Positions 42,014 to 51,524 of a stretch of 64,000 nucleotides of DNA are shown here, piece by piece. The DNA lies in assembly GCA_020073645.1 (NCBI GenBank), contig JAIQET010000004.1, forward strand, positions 1-64,000. The letters run 5' to 3'. The position numbers were made by a program, and so were the translations under genes. Within the stretch, counting starts at the first letter, position 1; each line of letters begins with the position of its first letter. The notes beneath the pieces are model-generated. The model saw nothing but the letters and a program-made list of their open reading frames with translations, searched no databases and was not told the origin of the DNA. Origin of the DNA: Terriglobia bacterium. GTDB taxonomy: Bacteria > Acidobacteriota > Terriglobia > Terriglobales > Acidobacteriaceae.

Positions 42014-43288
42014 TTATCGGATCCAGACCTTGGCCTCGACCGACATTCCAGGCCGCAGAACGTGTTCTTTGGTCTCTCCCGGATCGAACGTGATTTTCAC
42101 CGGGATTCTTTGTACTACCTTTACATAATTGCCAGTCGCATTTTCCGGGGGGAGCAGGCTGAGTACGGCGCCGCTGGCCCCGGCGATGCTCTGCATGTGT
42201 CCCTTGTAGTCTTTGCCGTTGGTATCCACGGCGATGGTCACCGGCTGACCGACTTTCATGTGCTTGAGCTGAGTCTCCTTGAAGTTGGCCGTGACCCAGA
42301 TGTCGTCCAGGTTGATGACCCGCATCAGTTCCTGCCCGGCTTGGACATTTTGTCCGACCTCCACCGTCCTCCCGGTCACTACTCCGCTGACCGGGGCCAC
42401 GACGGTGGTGTATTGCAGGTTCAATTCTGCCTGATCGAGTTCTGCCTTCATGCGGTCCGCGTTGGCCGCGGCTGCCTGCGCTCTGGAACGGGTCGCGGCG
42501 ACCTGCTGCGGAGCCGTGCCGGCGGAGCGCAACATGGCCTCGGCCTGTCCCAGCCGGGCTTGTGCCTGATTCACTTGCTGTTCTGCGGCGGCTGCCGAAG
42601 CCCGCGCCGCGTCCACCGCCGCCGCATTGGCCTGGGCGGTAGCCACGGCCTGGTCATACTGCTGCTGCGAGATTTCCTGCTTGTCCACCAGCTGCTTGTA
42701 GCGGACCAAATCACTCTGGGCCTTCACGTTGTTGGCTTCCGCCTGCGCCAGTTGTGCTCTACCCGAGGCGTATTGCTGGCGGGCTGCGGCGATCCCGGCG
42801 CGTGCATTCTCCACATCTGCCTGGGCAGACGTAAGCTGGCTGCTGGTCCCGACCGAAGTGATCGGAACGTTGACCAGCGCAGCCTGGGCGGCGGCTTGGG
42901 CGTCATCGTAGTTGGCCTTTGCCCGATCCACTGCGACCTGGTAATCCTTGGCATCGATCTGCACCAGGGGCGATCCCGCCTCGACGTACTGGTTATCCTC
43001 CACCAGCAACCGTAAAACGTGGCCGGAGACGCGGGGACTGATGGAATTGAGGTGCCCGTCGATCTGGGCGTCATCCGTCGATTCGTAGCTGGCGAAATAG
43101 CGCCACAGGAAAAAACCTGAAACCAGCAGCACCAGTCCGGCGATGATCAACAGCAGGCGGAAGTGAGGATCACGACGGCTGAATCGCCTCCAGCGCAGGT
43201 CCTTCTCCGTAGCCGGCAAGGGAACCGGGCCCGCCGCAGGGTGTTCGGGGCGGGTCTCGTGGACAACAGCGTCTGTGGTTTCTGCCAT
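42014..43288 (-). CDS. HlyD/EmrA-type membrane fusion protein
   Basis: A periplasmic adaptor of 424 aa anchored by one membrane segment (LLLIIAGLVLLVSGFFLWRY, about residues 46-65). After the lipoyl half-motif SISPRVSGHVLRLLVEDNQYV comes a long Ala/Gln-rich coiled-coil hairpin (about residues 105-260), then VVAPVSGVVTGRTVEVGQNV and a beta-barrel domain. This is the EmrA layout. It follows the TolC gene by two bases. No EmrB-type MFS pump, ABC or RND transporter is encoded next to it, which is unusual for such a pair. Confidence 0.92.
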   Translation of the reverse strand: MAETTDAVVHETRPEHPAAGPVPLPATEKDLRWRRFSRRDPHFRLLLIIAGLVLLVSGFFLWRYFASYESTDDAQIDGHLNSISPRVSGHVLRLLVEDNQYVEAGSPLVQIDAKDYQVAVDRAKANYDDAQAAAQAALVNVPITSVGTSSQLTSAQADVENARAGIAAARQQYASGRAQLAQAEANNVKAQSDLVRYKQLVDKQEISQQQYDQAVATAQANAAAVDAARASAAAAEQQVNQAQARLGQAEAMLRSAGTAPQQVAATRSRAQAAAANADRMKAELDQAELNLQYTTVVAPVSGVVTGRTVEVGQNVQAGQELMRVINLDDIWVTANFKETQLKHMKVGQPVTIAVDTNGKDYKGHMQSIAGASGAVLSLLPPENATGNYVKVVQRIPVKITFDPGETKEHVLRPGMSVEAKVWIR

Positions 43289-43290
43289 GA

Positions 43291-44793
43291 TTACTTACTC
43301 TTCAGGTATTGCTTTACCCCCGCCTCGGCGGAACCCGTGGCGCGTGCCAGGGCCACCTTGGAGAGATTGTTGGCGTAAAGACTGGAAATGTAGTTCTCGT
43401 TGGCGGCGGCCACGGCCTCTTGTGCCTGGATGACTTCCAGGTTGTCGGTGACGCCGGCGGCGAAACGGTCCCGGGCCTGGATCAGCGTCTGGCTCGCGAG
43501 ATCCACCGAACTACGGGCCACCTCGACTTGCTCCGCCGTGGCCGCCAGGTCCAGCAGCGCCGTGCGGACCTCGTAGTCAATCTGTCCACGCAGGTTGTCC
43601 AGTTGTTGCTGGCTCTGCCGCAAGGCTGCCTCGGCTTGCAGGACGTCCCCTTTCACTTTGCCGCCCTGGAAAATCGGAATGTTCAGGGTGCTGCTCACCT
43701 CAAAGGTGCCATGCGAATTGCCGGGATTGATGCCGAGGTCGCCATAATTCGCGTTTACGCCCAGAGTAGGAAAATACTCCGCAGTGGCCGCTTTGCGGAA
43801 GCGCTCGGAAGCCCGCACCTGCTCCAGCGCCGCCTGATAATCGGAGCGCGACCTGTAGGCGCGCTGCAGGCTATCCTCCAGGCCCAAGGTTGTTGAAGGC
43901 TCGTACGGGGCTTCGTCGGTCAACGTGAATTCCTGCCCGGGAGGAAGTCCGATCACCCGCCCCAGCGCGAGCTTTTGCTTGGCATAGTCGTTGCGCGCCA
44001 CGATCAACTGTTGCTGCCGGGTTTGCAGTTCCACCCGCGCGCGCAGGGTATCGATGGCGGGGCTCACCCCCGCATTCCGCTGGTCCACAGCTTTGTCATA
44101 GAGCGCCTGGGCAGTTTGTACCTGAGCCCGTGCGGTGTCCACTCGAGCGGCTCCGGCGAGTGCCTGTAAATAAGCGTTGCCCACCGCCAGCACCACCAAG
44201 TCGCGCCCGTCCTTGTAGGTGTAGCGGGCGGCTTGCTCGTTGTTGGAGGCGCCACGCTCACGGTTCAACGATTTGAGATTGAAGAGCGAGAGACTCAGGT
44301 AGGCGCGAGTGTCGAAGAAACCGTAAGGACCGACAATCAACGGCACGCCCGGAAAGCGAATTCCCTGCGCCGCCAGGTTATTTTGTGCCAGGTTTTCGCT
44401 GGTGCCGGTGGTCAGGTTCGGCAGGAGATCGCTGAGATCTTTCCACTTCTGTCCGCGAGCCGCCAGGGTGCTGTCACTCTGGAGCAGAAGCCCCAGGTTA
44501 TTCCTGAGACCGCGCTCGATGGCGTCTTTGAAAGCGAGCGGCAGCACCTCTGAGGTAGCTTTGCCTTCTGGGACGCTGCCCGCGAATGGGTTTTGCGTGG
44601 TTACGAGGGCGCCGGTGGCGCCAGTCCCCACATTGGGCTGCGAAGCGACCGGGTTGCCGGGATAGACTCCCGAGGCTTGGCAAAGCGCGGGTACCTGGGG
44701 GAGAAGAAAGTAAGCAATCGTGCACAAGACGGCGACCCTAAGGCGCACCGTTTGTTGCTTAAACCGCTGCTGCCTCGCGCTGGGGTCTTTCAT
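43291..44793 (-). CDS. TolC-family outer membrane efflux protein
   Basis: An outer-membrane channel of about 500 aa. A signal peptide (VAVLCTIAYFLLPQVPALCQ) is followed by two TolC repeats, each with long helical coiled coils (LALKDAIERGLRNNLGLLLQSD-like first helix; TVLGLEDSLQRAYRSRSDYQAALEQVRASERF second). I place the start at the ATG at 44793; the track start (44811) is a GTG. Neither has an obvious ribosome-binding site. Upstream gene of the HlyD adaptor. Confidence 0.88.
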   Translation of the reverse strand: MKDPSARQQRFKQQTVRLRVAVLCTIAYFLLPQVPALCQASGVYPGNPVASQPNVGTGATGALVTTQNPFAGSVPEGKATSEVLPLAFKDAIERGLRNNLGLLLQSDSTLAARGQKWKDLSDLLPNLTTGTSENLAQNNLAAQGIRFPGVPLIVGPYGFFDTRAYLSLSLFNLKSLNRERGASNNEQAARYTYKDGRDLVVLAVGNAYLQALAGAARVDTARAQVQTAQALYDKAVDQRNAGVSPAIDTLRARVELQTRQQQLIVARNDYAKQKLALGRVIGLPPGQEFTLTDEAPYEPSTTLGLEDSLQRAYRSRSDYQAALEQVRASERFRKAATAEYFPTLGVNANYGDLGINPGNSHGTFEVSSTLNIPIFQGGKVKGDVLQAEAALRQSQQQLDNLRGQIDYEVRTALLDLAATAEQVEVARSSVDLASQTLIQARDRFAAGVTDNLEVIQAQEAVAAANENYISSLYANNLSKVALARATGSAEAGVKQYLKSK

Positions 44794-44811
44794 ATCGAAA
44801 CGGGCGGGCAC

Positions 44812-45123
44812 AAACAGACGAACGACTTATGTTGATTCGATCCTCAGCATTATAGATGCAAAGGATTGACCTTTCGTCGCGGTACGGGGCGCGGGGCGGC
44901 CGGGCAGGTCCCCATGCCGGCATGGAGACGAATGGCCCTAGCAAAAATGTGCAAATTGTTTCATCTTGACACACATTGCAGTGCCGGAACACACTCACAT
45001 GCCCTCCTAAGGGCTCAGGTAGCAAGGGGTTTTGACTAGTCTCAGTCCTTCTTCAGGAACAGGGGTCCCTCAGGACTGGATCACTCTGAAACACTGGCGT
45101 TTATCGCACACAGGAGATCGTCC
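44812..45123. other. Divergent intergenic region between TolC and copper-radical-oxidase-like genes
   Basis: About 310 bases. TTGACA occurs at 44966-44971 on the plus strand but no good -10 follows at 16-18 bases. No small gene is supported; the minus ORF 44759-45025 is a shadow extension. The stretch presumably contains promoters for both flanking genes. Confidence 0.4.
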
Positions 45124-46674
45124 ATGCTGAATGTTTTCCGCAGCGAGCGTAACCAGCTCGCCGTTCTGCTTCTCATCCTCGGGTTGACAATCCTGATGAC
45201 GCTTCCGCTGTCGGCAGAGCCAGCTCGAGCTGGACAGAAAGCGACCAATCCAACGGCAGCGAAAAAGGCGCAAGTGGGCCTGCGACAAGATCCAGCTCTG
45301 GTCGGTTCCTGGGGCGTGCCACAGCAGTTGGGGACGGTGGGCATCCACGCTGCTCTGATGCACACCGGCAAAGTGGTGTTCTGGTGGTACCCGTTGGGTA
45401 CTGCGACCAACTCGCCTGCCAAGCTGTTGGACTACGCTACCGGCACGATCACCGACATTACGATTCCCTTCGATGGTGACTTCTTCTGTTCCGGCATGAC
45501 CATCATGAAGGACGGCCGCTTGCTGGTGATTGGCGGACTGTTGGGTGATCCCTTTCCTCACGTCCCAGACAAGGGAATCCCCCAGACGGCGATCTTTGAC
45601 CCCATTACCGAGACGTGGTCGCCGGGCACCAATATGAATTTCGCCCGCTGGTACCCGACCGCTGTGGAGCTGAACAACGGTACGGTTCTGGCCCTCACCG
45701 GCAAGAACGCGACTGCTACCGCGATCGTGCTGCAGATGGAAACCTATAACCTGACCACCGGCAAGTGGACCACCTTGCCCGGAAGTGCCAACATCGGACC
45801 CCTCAGTGATACCTACTTGAAGATGAAGCTGCTCCCCTCGGGCAGGATCTTCATGGGAGGCGCGAACGCGCAGAGCCTGCTGTTCAGTCCGGCAACCAAC
45901 ACCTGGAAGACGAGTGCCAAGATGAACTTCGGCAATCGCTACCATGGTGGCGTCACGCTGCTGCCGGGTCTCACCAAGGTCTTCACGGCCGGTGGTACGC
46001 TGACTTACCCGGGCGGCGGCGCAACCGCCACGGCTGAGGTGATTGACACCTCGGTTGCGACTCCGCAATGGAGTTTCGTCGCGCCCATGAACTTCCCGCG
46101 CTACAACGCCAACCAGGTGCTGCTGGCCGACGGCACCATCCTGGAAGTAGGCGGCGCGCAAGTCAGCAAGTACCTGTCCCCGGTCACCACACCGGAACTG
46201 TACGACCCGGTTGCCAATACCTGGACGGAGATGTCGGTTCAACCCAATCCCCGTACCTATCACTCCACGGCGCTTCTGCTGCCCGACGGCACGGTCATCG
46301 CCGCCGGTTCGGATGACCCGGCCAACGTAACCGCCGGCAACGAGTACGAAATCTTCAGTCCGCCCTATCTGTTCAAGGGCGCTCGTCCCACCATCACGTC
46401 CGCTCCCACTTCGATCACCTACAAGCAGCAGTTCACGGTCACCACACCAGACGCTGCGTCCATCACGCGAGTGGCGCTTATCCGTCCGGGCGCAACCACT
46501 CACGATAACGACTTCGACCAGCGCTTTGTGGACATGACCTTCACCAAGGGTACGGGACAGCTCACGGTCACCGCTCCCCTCAGCTCAAACTACGCGCCGC
46601 AGGGTTGGTACATGCTGATGATCCTGAACTCCAGTGGTGTGCCGTCCGTGATGCCCTTCCTGCAGATCCAGTAG
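45124..46674 (+). CDS. Secreted Kelch/DUF1929 protein, likely copper radical oxidase (galactose/glyoxal oxidase-like)
   Basis: A 516-aa exported protein: signal peptide (LAVLLLILGLTILMTLPLSA), a Kelch beta-propeller, and a C-terminal DUF1929 immunoglobulin-like domain ending GWYMLMILNSSGVPSVMPF. The residues needed for a Cys-Tyr radical copper site all appear present: Cys122 (FFCSG) and Tyr177 (ARWYPT) for the cross-link, Tyr379-His380 (RTYHSTALLLPDG) and His460 (TTHDNDFDQR) as copper ligands. Such enzymes oxidise primary alcohols or aldehydes with oxygen to give hydrogen peroxide. The preceding HlyD/TolC genes are divergent. A strong terminator follows. Confidence 0.85.
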   Translation: MLNVFRSERNQLAVLLLILGLTILMTLPLSAEPARAGQKATNPTAAKKAQVGLRQDPALVGSWGVPQQLGTVGIHAALMHTGKVVFWWYPLGTATNSPAKLLDYATGTITDITIPFDGDFFCSGMTIMKDGRLLVIGGLLGDPFPHVPDKGIPQTAIFDPITETWSPGTNMNFARWYPTAVELNNGTVLALTGKNATATAIVLQMETYNLTTGKWTTLPGSANIGPLSDTYLKMKLLPSGRIFMGGANAQSLLFSPATNTWKTSAKMNFGNRYHGGVTLLPGLTKVFTAGGTLTYPGGGATATAEVIDTSVATPQWSFVAPMNFPRYNANQVLLADGTILEVGGAQVSKYLSPVTTPELYDPVANTWTEMSVQPNPRTYHSTALLLPDGTVIAAGSDDPANVTAGNEYEIFSPPYLFKGARPTITSAPTSITYKQQFTVTTPDAASITRVALIRPGATTHDNDFDQRFVDMTFTKGTGQLTVTAPLSSNYAPQGWYMLMILNSSGVPSVMPFLQIQ

Positions 46675-46700
46675 AGCGCGGCTGAATTAGCTTCGATGTG

Positions 46701-46731
46701 GGGCAAGAGGTTTCAACCTCTTGCCCTTTTT
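46701..46731 (+). terminator. Rho-independent terminator after the Kelch oxidase gene
   Basis: GGGCAAGAGGTT-TC-AACCTCTTGCCC forms a perfect 12-bp stem followed by TTTTT. It starts 26 bases after the oxidase stop and its T-tract abuts the end of the convergent acyl-CoA dehydrogenase gene. Confidence 0.95.
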
Positions 46732-48222
46732 CTATTCCACAGCCTGGACCGGCCGGTTGCTACGAGCCAGCAACGCCTCGGCGGTAAACGCAGCCAGGTC
46801 GGAAAACAATGACTCGGCGGTTGCTTGCTTCTCTTCAGCCGGCAAGCTGAGTTGCTTCTCCACCCGCGCTTCCATTTCCCGCAGGGCCGGCGCAGGCGGG
46901 CTTGCGGCCAGGCGCTGGAACAGCAAGCGGTGCGCACCCTTGCGTTCCATCACCTCCAGGCCATCCAGGATCTGGCGGTGGGAAGTCCCCTCCCAGATGG
47001 CGAGGATCATAGCTTCACGCAGCCAGCGCTCGACGGAGTATTCCTGGAGCGTGCCCAGGCCACCGTGCACCTCCATGGCCCACTTCGCGGTTTGCACGGC
47101 AAACTCCGCCGTCCAGTATTTCGCCAGATGAGCCACCAGGCGGAACAGGTGATAGCGGTCCGAGTAGGGCGGCTTCTCCCGCCACACCTGGTTCAAGAGG
47201 TCCACCGCCTCCCAGGCCAGGTGCGAAGCAGCCCGCAGTTGCCGCAAGCGATCTTCAAACTGCTGCCGCAGCAACGGCTGCTCGAAGATGGGTTTCCCGA
47301 AGGCCACTCGCCGTTCCGCAAAAGTCAGAGCGTCGGCCATTGCTCGCTGCGCCAGGGCGACACTGCCCATGCTGTTGGCGACGCGCGAGAGGTTCAATAC
47401 CTCGAGGATAAGATAGATCCCCTGCTCCACCGTGCCCAGCAGCCAAGCCTGACTGTCGCGCAACTCGATTTCTCCGGTGGGAACCGAGCGCGTCGCGATC
47501 TTGTTCTTCAGGCGGCGGATGAAGTAATTGAGCTGGCCATCCTCGCGACGCCGGGGCACGAGGTAGAGTGCCAGCCCGCGCACATTCTGCGGAGCGCCCT
47601 CCGGCCGTGCCGCCACAACTGCCAGGTCGGCGCCGGCGTTGCTGGCGAAATATTTGTCGCCGGTGAGCTGCCAGTGGTTTCCGCTTGGCCGAGCCACAGT
47701 TTCCACATTCGCGCCCAGGTCGGAGCCTCCCTTGATCTCTGTCATCCAGGTTGCTCCCTGCCAGGCGGCGCCTTGCCGCTCGAGCAACTGGGGCAGGAAG
47801 CGCGCTTGCAGCTCGCGATCGCCATACTTCAAAAGGGGTGCGATCGTGCCCAGCGAAACCGTGTAAGGGCAGGACAGCCCAGGGTCGTAGAACGCCGTAA
47901 CGTAAATACCAAGATAGGCGGGAAGCAGCGACTCCTGCTCAAACCCGCGCCACAGCACGCCGCTGCGATACCCGTGTTGCAGCATGCGCCAGTATTCGGG
48001 TGGGTACAGAATCTCGTCCACCCGGTCGCCGAGGCGATCGAACATTCGCACCCAAGGGGTGCCGCCGCGGTCCACGGCGTCGGAAATGCCTTGCCCTTCC
48101 TTCTGCCACCATTCCTGGTAGGCTTGCAGCCAATCCTGACGCGAGACATCGCCTAAGACGGACTGCAGGAACAGCAAGGGTGAGCGCAAGATGTCAAAGC
48201 TGTTGGACGGCATACTCTCCAT
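46732..48222 (-). CDS. Acyl-CoA dehydrogenase (AidB/ACAD-like)
   Basis: A flavin-dependent acyl-CoA dehydrogenase family protein of about 496 aa. The track ORF runs to 48630 but the upstream part is out-of-frame readthrough of the DUF1634 gene; I choose ATG 48222 (MESMPSNSFDILRSP), with 48213 or 48261 as alternatives. TEIKGGSDLGANVETVA, KYFASNAGADLAVVAARPE, FAERRVAFGKPIFEQPLLRQ, and WAMEVHGGLGTLQEYSVERW with AIWEGTSHRQ are characteristic, closest to the AidB-like group. Substrate unclear. Confidence 0.88.
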   Translation of the reverse strand: MESMPSNSFDILRSPLLFLQSVLGDVSRQDWLQAYQEWWQKEGQGISDAVDRGGTPWVRMFDRLGDRVDEILYPPEYWRMLQHGYRSGVLWRGFEQESLLPAYLGIYVTAFYDPGLSCPYTVSLGTIAPLLKYGDRELQARFLPQLLERQGAAWQGATWMTEIKGGSDLGANVETVARPSGNHWQLTGDKYFASNAGADLAVVAARPEGAPQNVRGLALYLVPRRREDGQLNYFIRRLKNKIATRSVPTGEIELRDSQAWLLGTVEQGIYLILEVLNLSRVANSMGSVALAQRAMADALTFAERRVAFGKPIFEQPLLRQQFEDRLRQLRAASHLAWEAVDLLNQVWREKPPYSDRYHLFRLVAHLAKYWTAEFAVQTAKWAMEVHGGLGTLQEYSVERWLREAMILAIWEGTSHRQILDGLEVMERKGAHRLLFQRLAASPPAPALREMEARVEKQLSLPAEEKQATAESLFSDLAAFTAEALLARSNRPVQAVE

Positions 48223-48263
48223 GGTCCCTGCTCTCGTCGACAAAATCAACGAGAGCGGCATGA

Positions 48264-48647
48264 TCACGAACTTCCGATCAGGCTGTACAGCAGTACCGCA
48301 AGCACGATCAGGGTAAAGACCACGTACATGCGATCGTGCTCGGCGGCAAATCCGAAAACGGCAAAAGCAACCCGCGCAACTGGGGTGGCGATCAGCAACA
48401 GCAGCCCTAACTGGATGATGCCGCGCCCCCGCAGATCCGTAGCGTTGTGGATGATCCCAGGAATACTGCGCAAGTCGGTGGGCTCGCCGCGAAACACGCG
48501 ATAGTCCGCCGGTTCGTGGCCGTGTCGCGCCAGGTAGATGGCCGCGCCGCACAGCACCACCGCCGCCGACAACAGTACGCCGATGCGCAGCAAGTCGGCG
48601 ACAATATCCTCCACTCGCTGATCGGTCCATTTCTCCATTGCCAGCAT
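48264..48647 (-). CDS. DUF1634 membrane protein
   Basis: A 127-aa protein with three predicted membrane helices: IVADLLRIGVLLSAAVVLCGAAIYLARHG, a middle IIQLGLLLLIATPVARVAFAVFGF, and a last VVFTLIVLAVLLYSLIGSS. YRVFRGEPTDLRSIPGI is the family hydrophilic segment. The gene follows the TSUP transporter gene by one base, a pairing common for DUF1634 proteins, so it is likely an accessory subunit. GGGGAGG is placed well before the ATG. Confidence 0.9.
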   Translation of the reverse strand: MLAMEKWTDQRVEDIVADLLRIGVLLSAAVVLCGAAIYLARHGHEPADYRVFRGEPTDLRSIPGIIHNATDLRGRGIIQLGLLLLIATPVARVAFAVFGFAAEHDRMYVVFTLIVLAVLLYSLIGSS

Positions 48648-48648
48648 C

Positions 48649-49485
48649 TCAGATCCTCCCCGCCAGGCCCTTGTAGATCATCTGTATCCCCAGCACCACG
48701 ATCACCACGCTGAACACCAGCCGCAGCCACTTGGTTTCCGCCTTCATCAGGATGTGAGTGCCGATCAACGAGCCGGCCAATACCCCCAGCATCACCGGCA
48801 TCGCCAGGCCGGGGTCGATATAGCCCCGGTTCAGATACACGCCGGCGCTGGCCGCCGCGGTCACGCCAATCATGAAGTTGCTGGTCGTGGTGGATACCTT
48901 GAAAGGGATCTTCATCGCCTGGTCCATCGCGAGCACCTTCACCGCCCCTGAGCCGATGCCCAGCAATCCCGACAAGGTGCCTGCCCCGAACATCAGGCTG
49001 AACCCGGCTGGTACCCGGTCTACGTTGTAGTGACGCGTGCCTTCCGGAGTGGGAAAACTGCCGTTCATGCGTAATCGGGTGGCGAGGGGATCGGGTGGAA
49101 TATTCCAGGATGACTTGGGCCGAGGTTTGCGCGAAAGGTACGCAGAATAGAGCAGGACCGCACCAAAGATCGTGGCGATCGCGTTGGTCGGAACAATCGC
49201 CGCCAGGGAGGCTCCCGCCAGCGCGCCCAGTGTGGTCGCGATTTCCAGGAACATGCCAATGCGTATGTTGGTGAAGCCTTCTTTGACGTAGGCGGCGGCC
49301 GCTCCGGAGGAGGTCGCGATCACGGAAACCAGCGACGCTCCGATGGCATACCGGATATCCACTTTGAAAAAGAGAGTCAATAAAGGAACCAGAACTACAC
49401 CGCCGCCCAGCCCGGTCAGCGCTCCCAGCAAGCCGGCAATCAAACTCCCCAGCCACACCAGGATGGTGAACTCGAAAATGGTCAT
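48649..49485 (-). CDS. TSUP (TauE/SafE) family anion transporter
   Basis: A membrane transporter of about 278 aa with two pseudo-repeats: GALTGLGGGVVLVPLLTLF near the N-terminus and FGAGTLSGLLGIGSGAVKVLAMD in the middle, with about eight helices. The family exports or imports sulfur-containing or organic anions (sulfite, sulfoacetate, taurine-derived). The ATG at 49485 has GGGAGG directly upstream and is preferred to the track start at 49500. Paired with DUF1634. Confidence 0.92.
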   Translation of the reverse strand: MTIFEFTILVWLGSLIAGLLGALTGLGGGVVLVPLLTLFFKVDIRYAIGASLVSVIATSSGAAAAYVKEGFTNIRIGMFLEIATTLGALAGASLAAIVPTNAIATIFGAVLLYSAYLSRKPRPKSSWNIPPDPLATRLRMNGSFPTPEGTRHYNVDRVPAGFSLMFGAGTLSGLLGIGSGAVKVLAMDQAMKIPFKVSTTTSNFMIGVTAAASAGVYLNRGYIDPGLAMPVMLGVLAGSLIGTHILMKAETKWLRLVFSVVIVVLGIQMIYKGLAGRI

Positions 49486-49612
49486 CCCACCTCCCGCCAT
49501 GATGTTGCCACATCGCAGGCTGATTCCTCATCCCAAAAGCAGGTTGCGTTCGGAAGACGCACCTTTGGAATCAATTTCCACAACAGCGAGGTTGGCGGGG
49601 CGAGAAAATTGG

Positions 49613-51256
49613 TTATTTCTTCTTCTTGCCAAAGATATCGGTCAAGGCATCGATCGGTGACGGTTTGTTGCCGGTCTTTCCGGATAACACGTTCTTCAGT
49701 GCGCCACCGGCCATTCCTTGTATATCGGGAAGGAAAGCCGGGTTTGAAGTCGTACCCTGGATCAGGAACGGAATGCCTCCACCCTTGCCGCCAAGTCCTG
49801 CAAGTTGGGTGACTCCGCTCACGGCGCCACCCGTCAGATTCGCGTTCATGCGGAAATTGAGGGCGCCGCCCGGGCTGATGGTGCCGCTGCCCGTAACCTC
49901 TCCCAGCGCAGGAATGTTGAGGTTGATGTTGTCGGTGCGAATGCCTTCCGGAGCGGCCCGCAGGTTAGTGCTCAGGTTTTGAATGGTAGTGTCGTTCCCG
50001 CCCGCGCTCTTACCGGAGAGAGCAGAGATGGCGGAGAGCTTGGAGCCCAGGTTGAAACCGGCCAGCCGGGTATCGGCGAGCCGTACCGGCCCGGTGATCA
50101 CCGGTTTGTCCGTCGGACCGCTGATGCCAAGGTCGAGCGAAAGCGTCCCTCCCTGGAGGGCGGATCCAGACGGCAAAACCACGCCCAGGGCGGGTAGCAT
50201 GGCCTGGAGTTCATCCACAGGCATGTTCTGCCCCACCAGTTTCATGTTCAGCAAAGTCGAGTCACCCTGCGACCGGTAACCCCCAGTCAGGTGGGCGACG
50301 GCTTTGCCCATCGCGATGTCTCCCTGGGTGAGCGTGCCGGATTGGCTCTGCAGCGTGTGGTCCAGCGCGTACTTGAGTTCTACGGGCTTGCTGGCGGGCG
50401 TAGCCTTCTCTGCCAGCTTGAGCTTGTCCGCCTTCAAGGCGCCGCTGATGTGCGCTGCTTTGCCATCGGAGTTCAGCGTGCCATCCAGGTCAGCCAGTCC
50501 CGCAATACCGGTAGAGGGATCAACGAACCCGGAAGCTGAAAGGTCGAGCCGCTTGATCGCAAGCTTGGCCTCGAGCGGCGTAAGCGAGGCATCCGTGGCA
50601 TTGATCGGGCCGGCCGTGCCGTCGAGTTTCAGGGTTCCGCCGCCCGGCAAGTCGGCACTCATGGTGAACGGGAACTTGGAGGTAGCCGAGAAATCCCGGA
50701 CCTCGATATTCACCTTGTCATACACCTGGGGCTTGGCGGACGAATTTGCCTTTCCCACCGTCACTCGGCCATCGCTGACGTTCAGCTTGGCGACTGACAA
50801 ACCGCCGGTGGAAGACGAAGGCTCACTGGACTTGGAAGCAGCAGGAGCGCTGGGCTTGCTCTCAGATTTCTCCCCCAGGCTGGAGAAGTTCCACTTACCC
50901 GAGGACGAGCGCAGCAGCGCGATTTGCGGCTGATCGAGGGTCAGGCCGGTAACGTGGAGGGTCTTGGAAAAGATCAACGGAAAGATTTCCACGCCCACGC
51001 GCAGTGCCTTGGCCCGCACGAATGGCTCTTTACTGAAGGCGGGATCGTCGGCGATGGAAATGTCGTCCGCGCCCACACTGCCCGAGATCAGAGAGAACGA
51101 CAGGTTGCCGACTTTCACCTGCCGGGCAAGCGCGTCCGTCAACTCCGACTCCAACCGGGGACGAAAGCTGTTAGCGTCCACGAAGAAGGGAAGAGCGATG
51201 ACAATCACGAGCAGGACGGCAACGATGATTCCGACGATGCGAAGGGTGCGTTTCAT
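49613..51256 (-). CDS. AsmA family protein
   Basis: An inner-membrane-anchored AsmA-like protein of about 547 aa, starting at the ATG at 51256 (GGAGGAGG upstream). A single N-terminal helix (IVGIIVAVLLVIVIALPFFV) is followed by NSFRPRLESELTDALARQVKVGNLSFSL, the AsmA chorein-like start, and a long repetitive beta-strand region with SGTISPGGALNFRMNANLTGG near the end. A disordered Ser/Lys-rich insert is present at about residues 155-180. AsmA-like proteins are implicated in lipid transfer between membranes. The KKKK end is short and basic. Confidence 0.88.
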   Translation of the reverse strand: MKRTLRIVGIIVAVLLVIVIALPFFVDANSFRPRLESELTDALARQVKVGNLSFSLISGSVGADDISIADDPAFSKEPFVRAKALRVGVEIFPLIFSKTLHVTGLTLDQPQIALLRSSSGKWNFSSLGEKSESKPSAPAASKSSEPSSSTGGLSVAKLNVSDGRVTVGKANSSAKPQVYDKVNIEVRDFSATSKFPFTMSADLPGGGTLKLDGTAGPINATDASLTPLEAKLAIKRLDLSASGFVDPSTGIAGLADLDGTLNSDGKAAHISGALKADKLKLAEKATPASKPVELKYALDHTLQSQSGTLTQGDIAMGKAVAHLTGGYRSQGDSTLLNMKLVGQNMPVDELQAMLPALGVVLPSGSALQGGTLSLDLGISGPTDKPVITGPVRLADTRLAGFNLGSKLSAISALSGKSAGGNDTTIQNLSTNLRAAPEGIRTDNINLNIPALGEVTGSGTISPGGALNFRMNANLTGGAVSGVTQLAGLGGKGGGIPFLIQGTTSNPAFLPDIQGMAGGALKNVLSGKTGNKPSPIDALTDIFGKKKK

Positions 51257-51524
51257 GGCCCGCCTCCTCCATGAAGGCTGATTCCGGGTCTGGCTTGCGT
51301 GCGAGCCGCGGGGCCGGGGTTGCCCGCAAGAGTGGGTGCGCATGGGTTGCGCACATCGACTGCCCCTCAAAGAAGATGATACTGGAAAGGGAGGGTCGCG
51401 TATTTCAAATCCAGGGTTTGGCTGTCAAATTCTTGCCGGGACCTTTCCCAAAACGGCCGGAGAAGTGCCTCCGTGAGTCACTGGAACAGGTTCCTCGCGC
51501 AGAAAAGCGCGCAATCTAGTGCCC

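Noticed and set aside
45070-46503. 477-aa minus-strand ORF opposite the Kelch oxidase
   Set aside because: Shadow ORF; the plus strand has signal peptide, catalytic residues and terminator.
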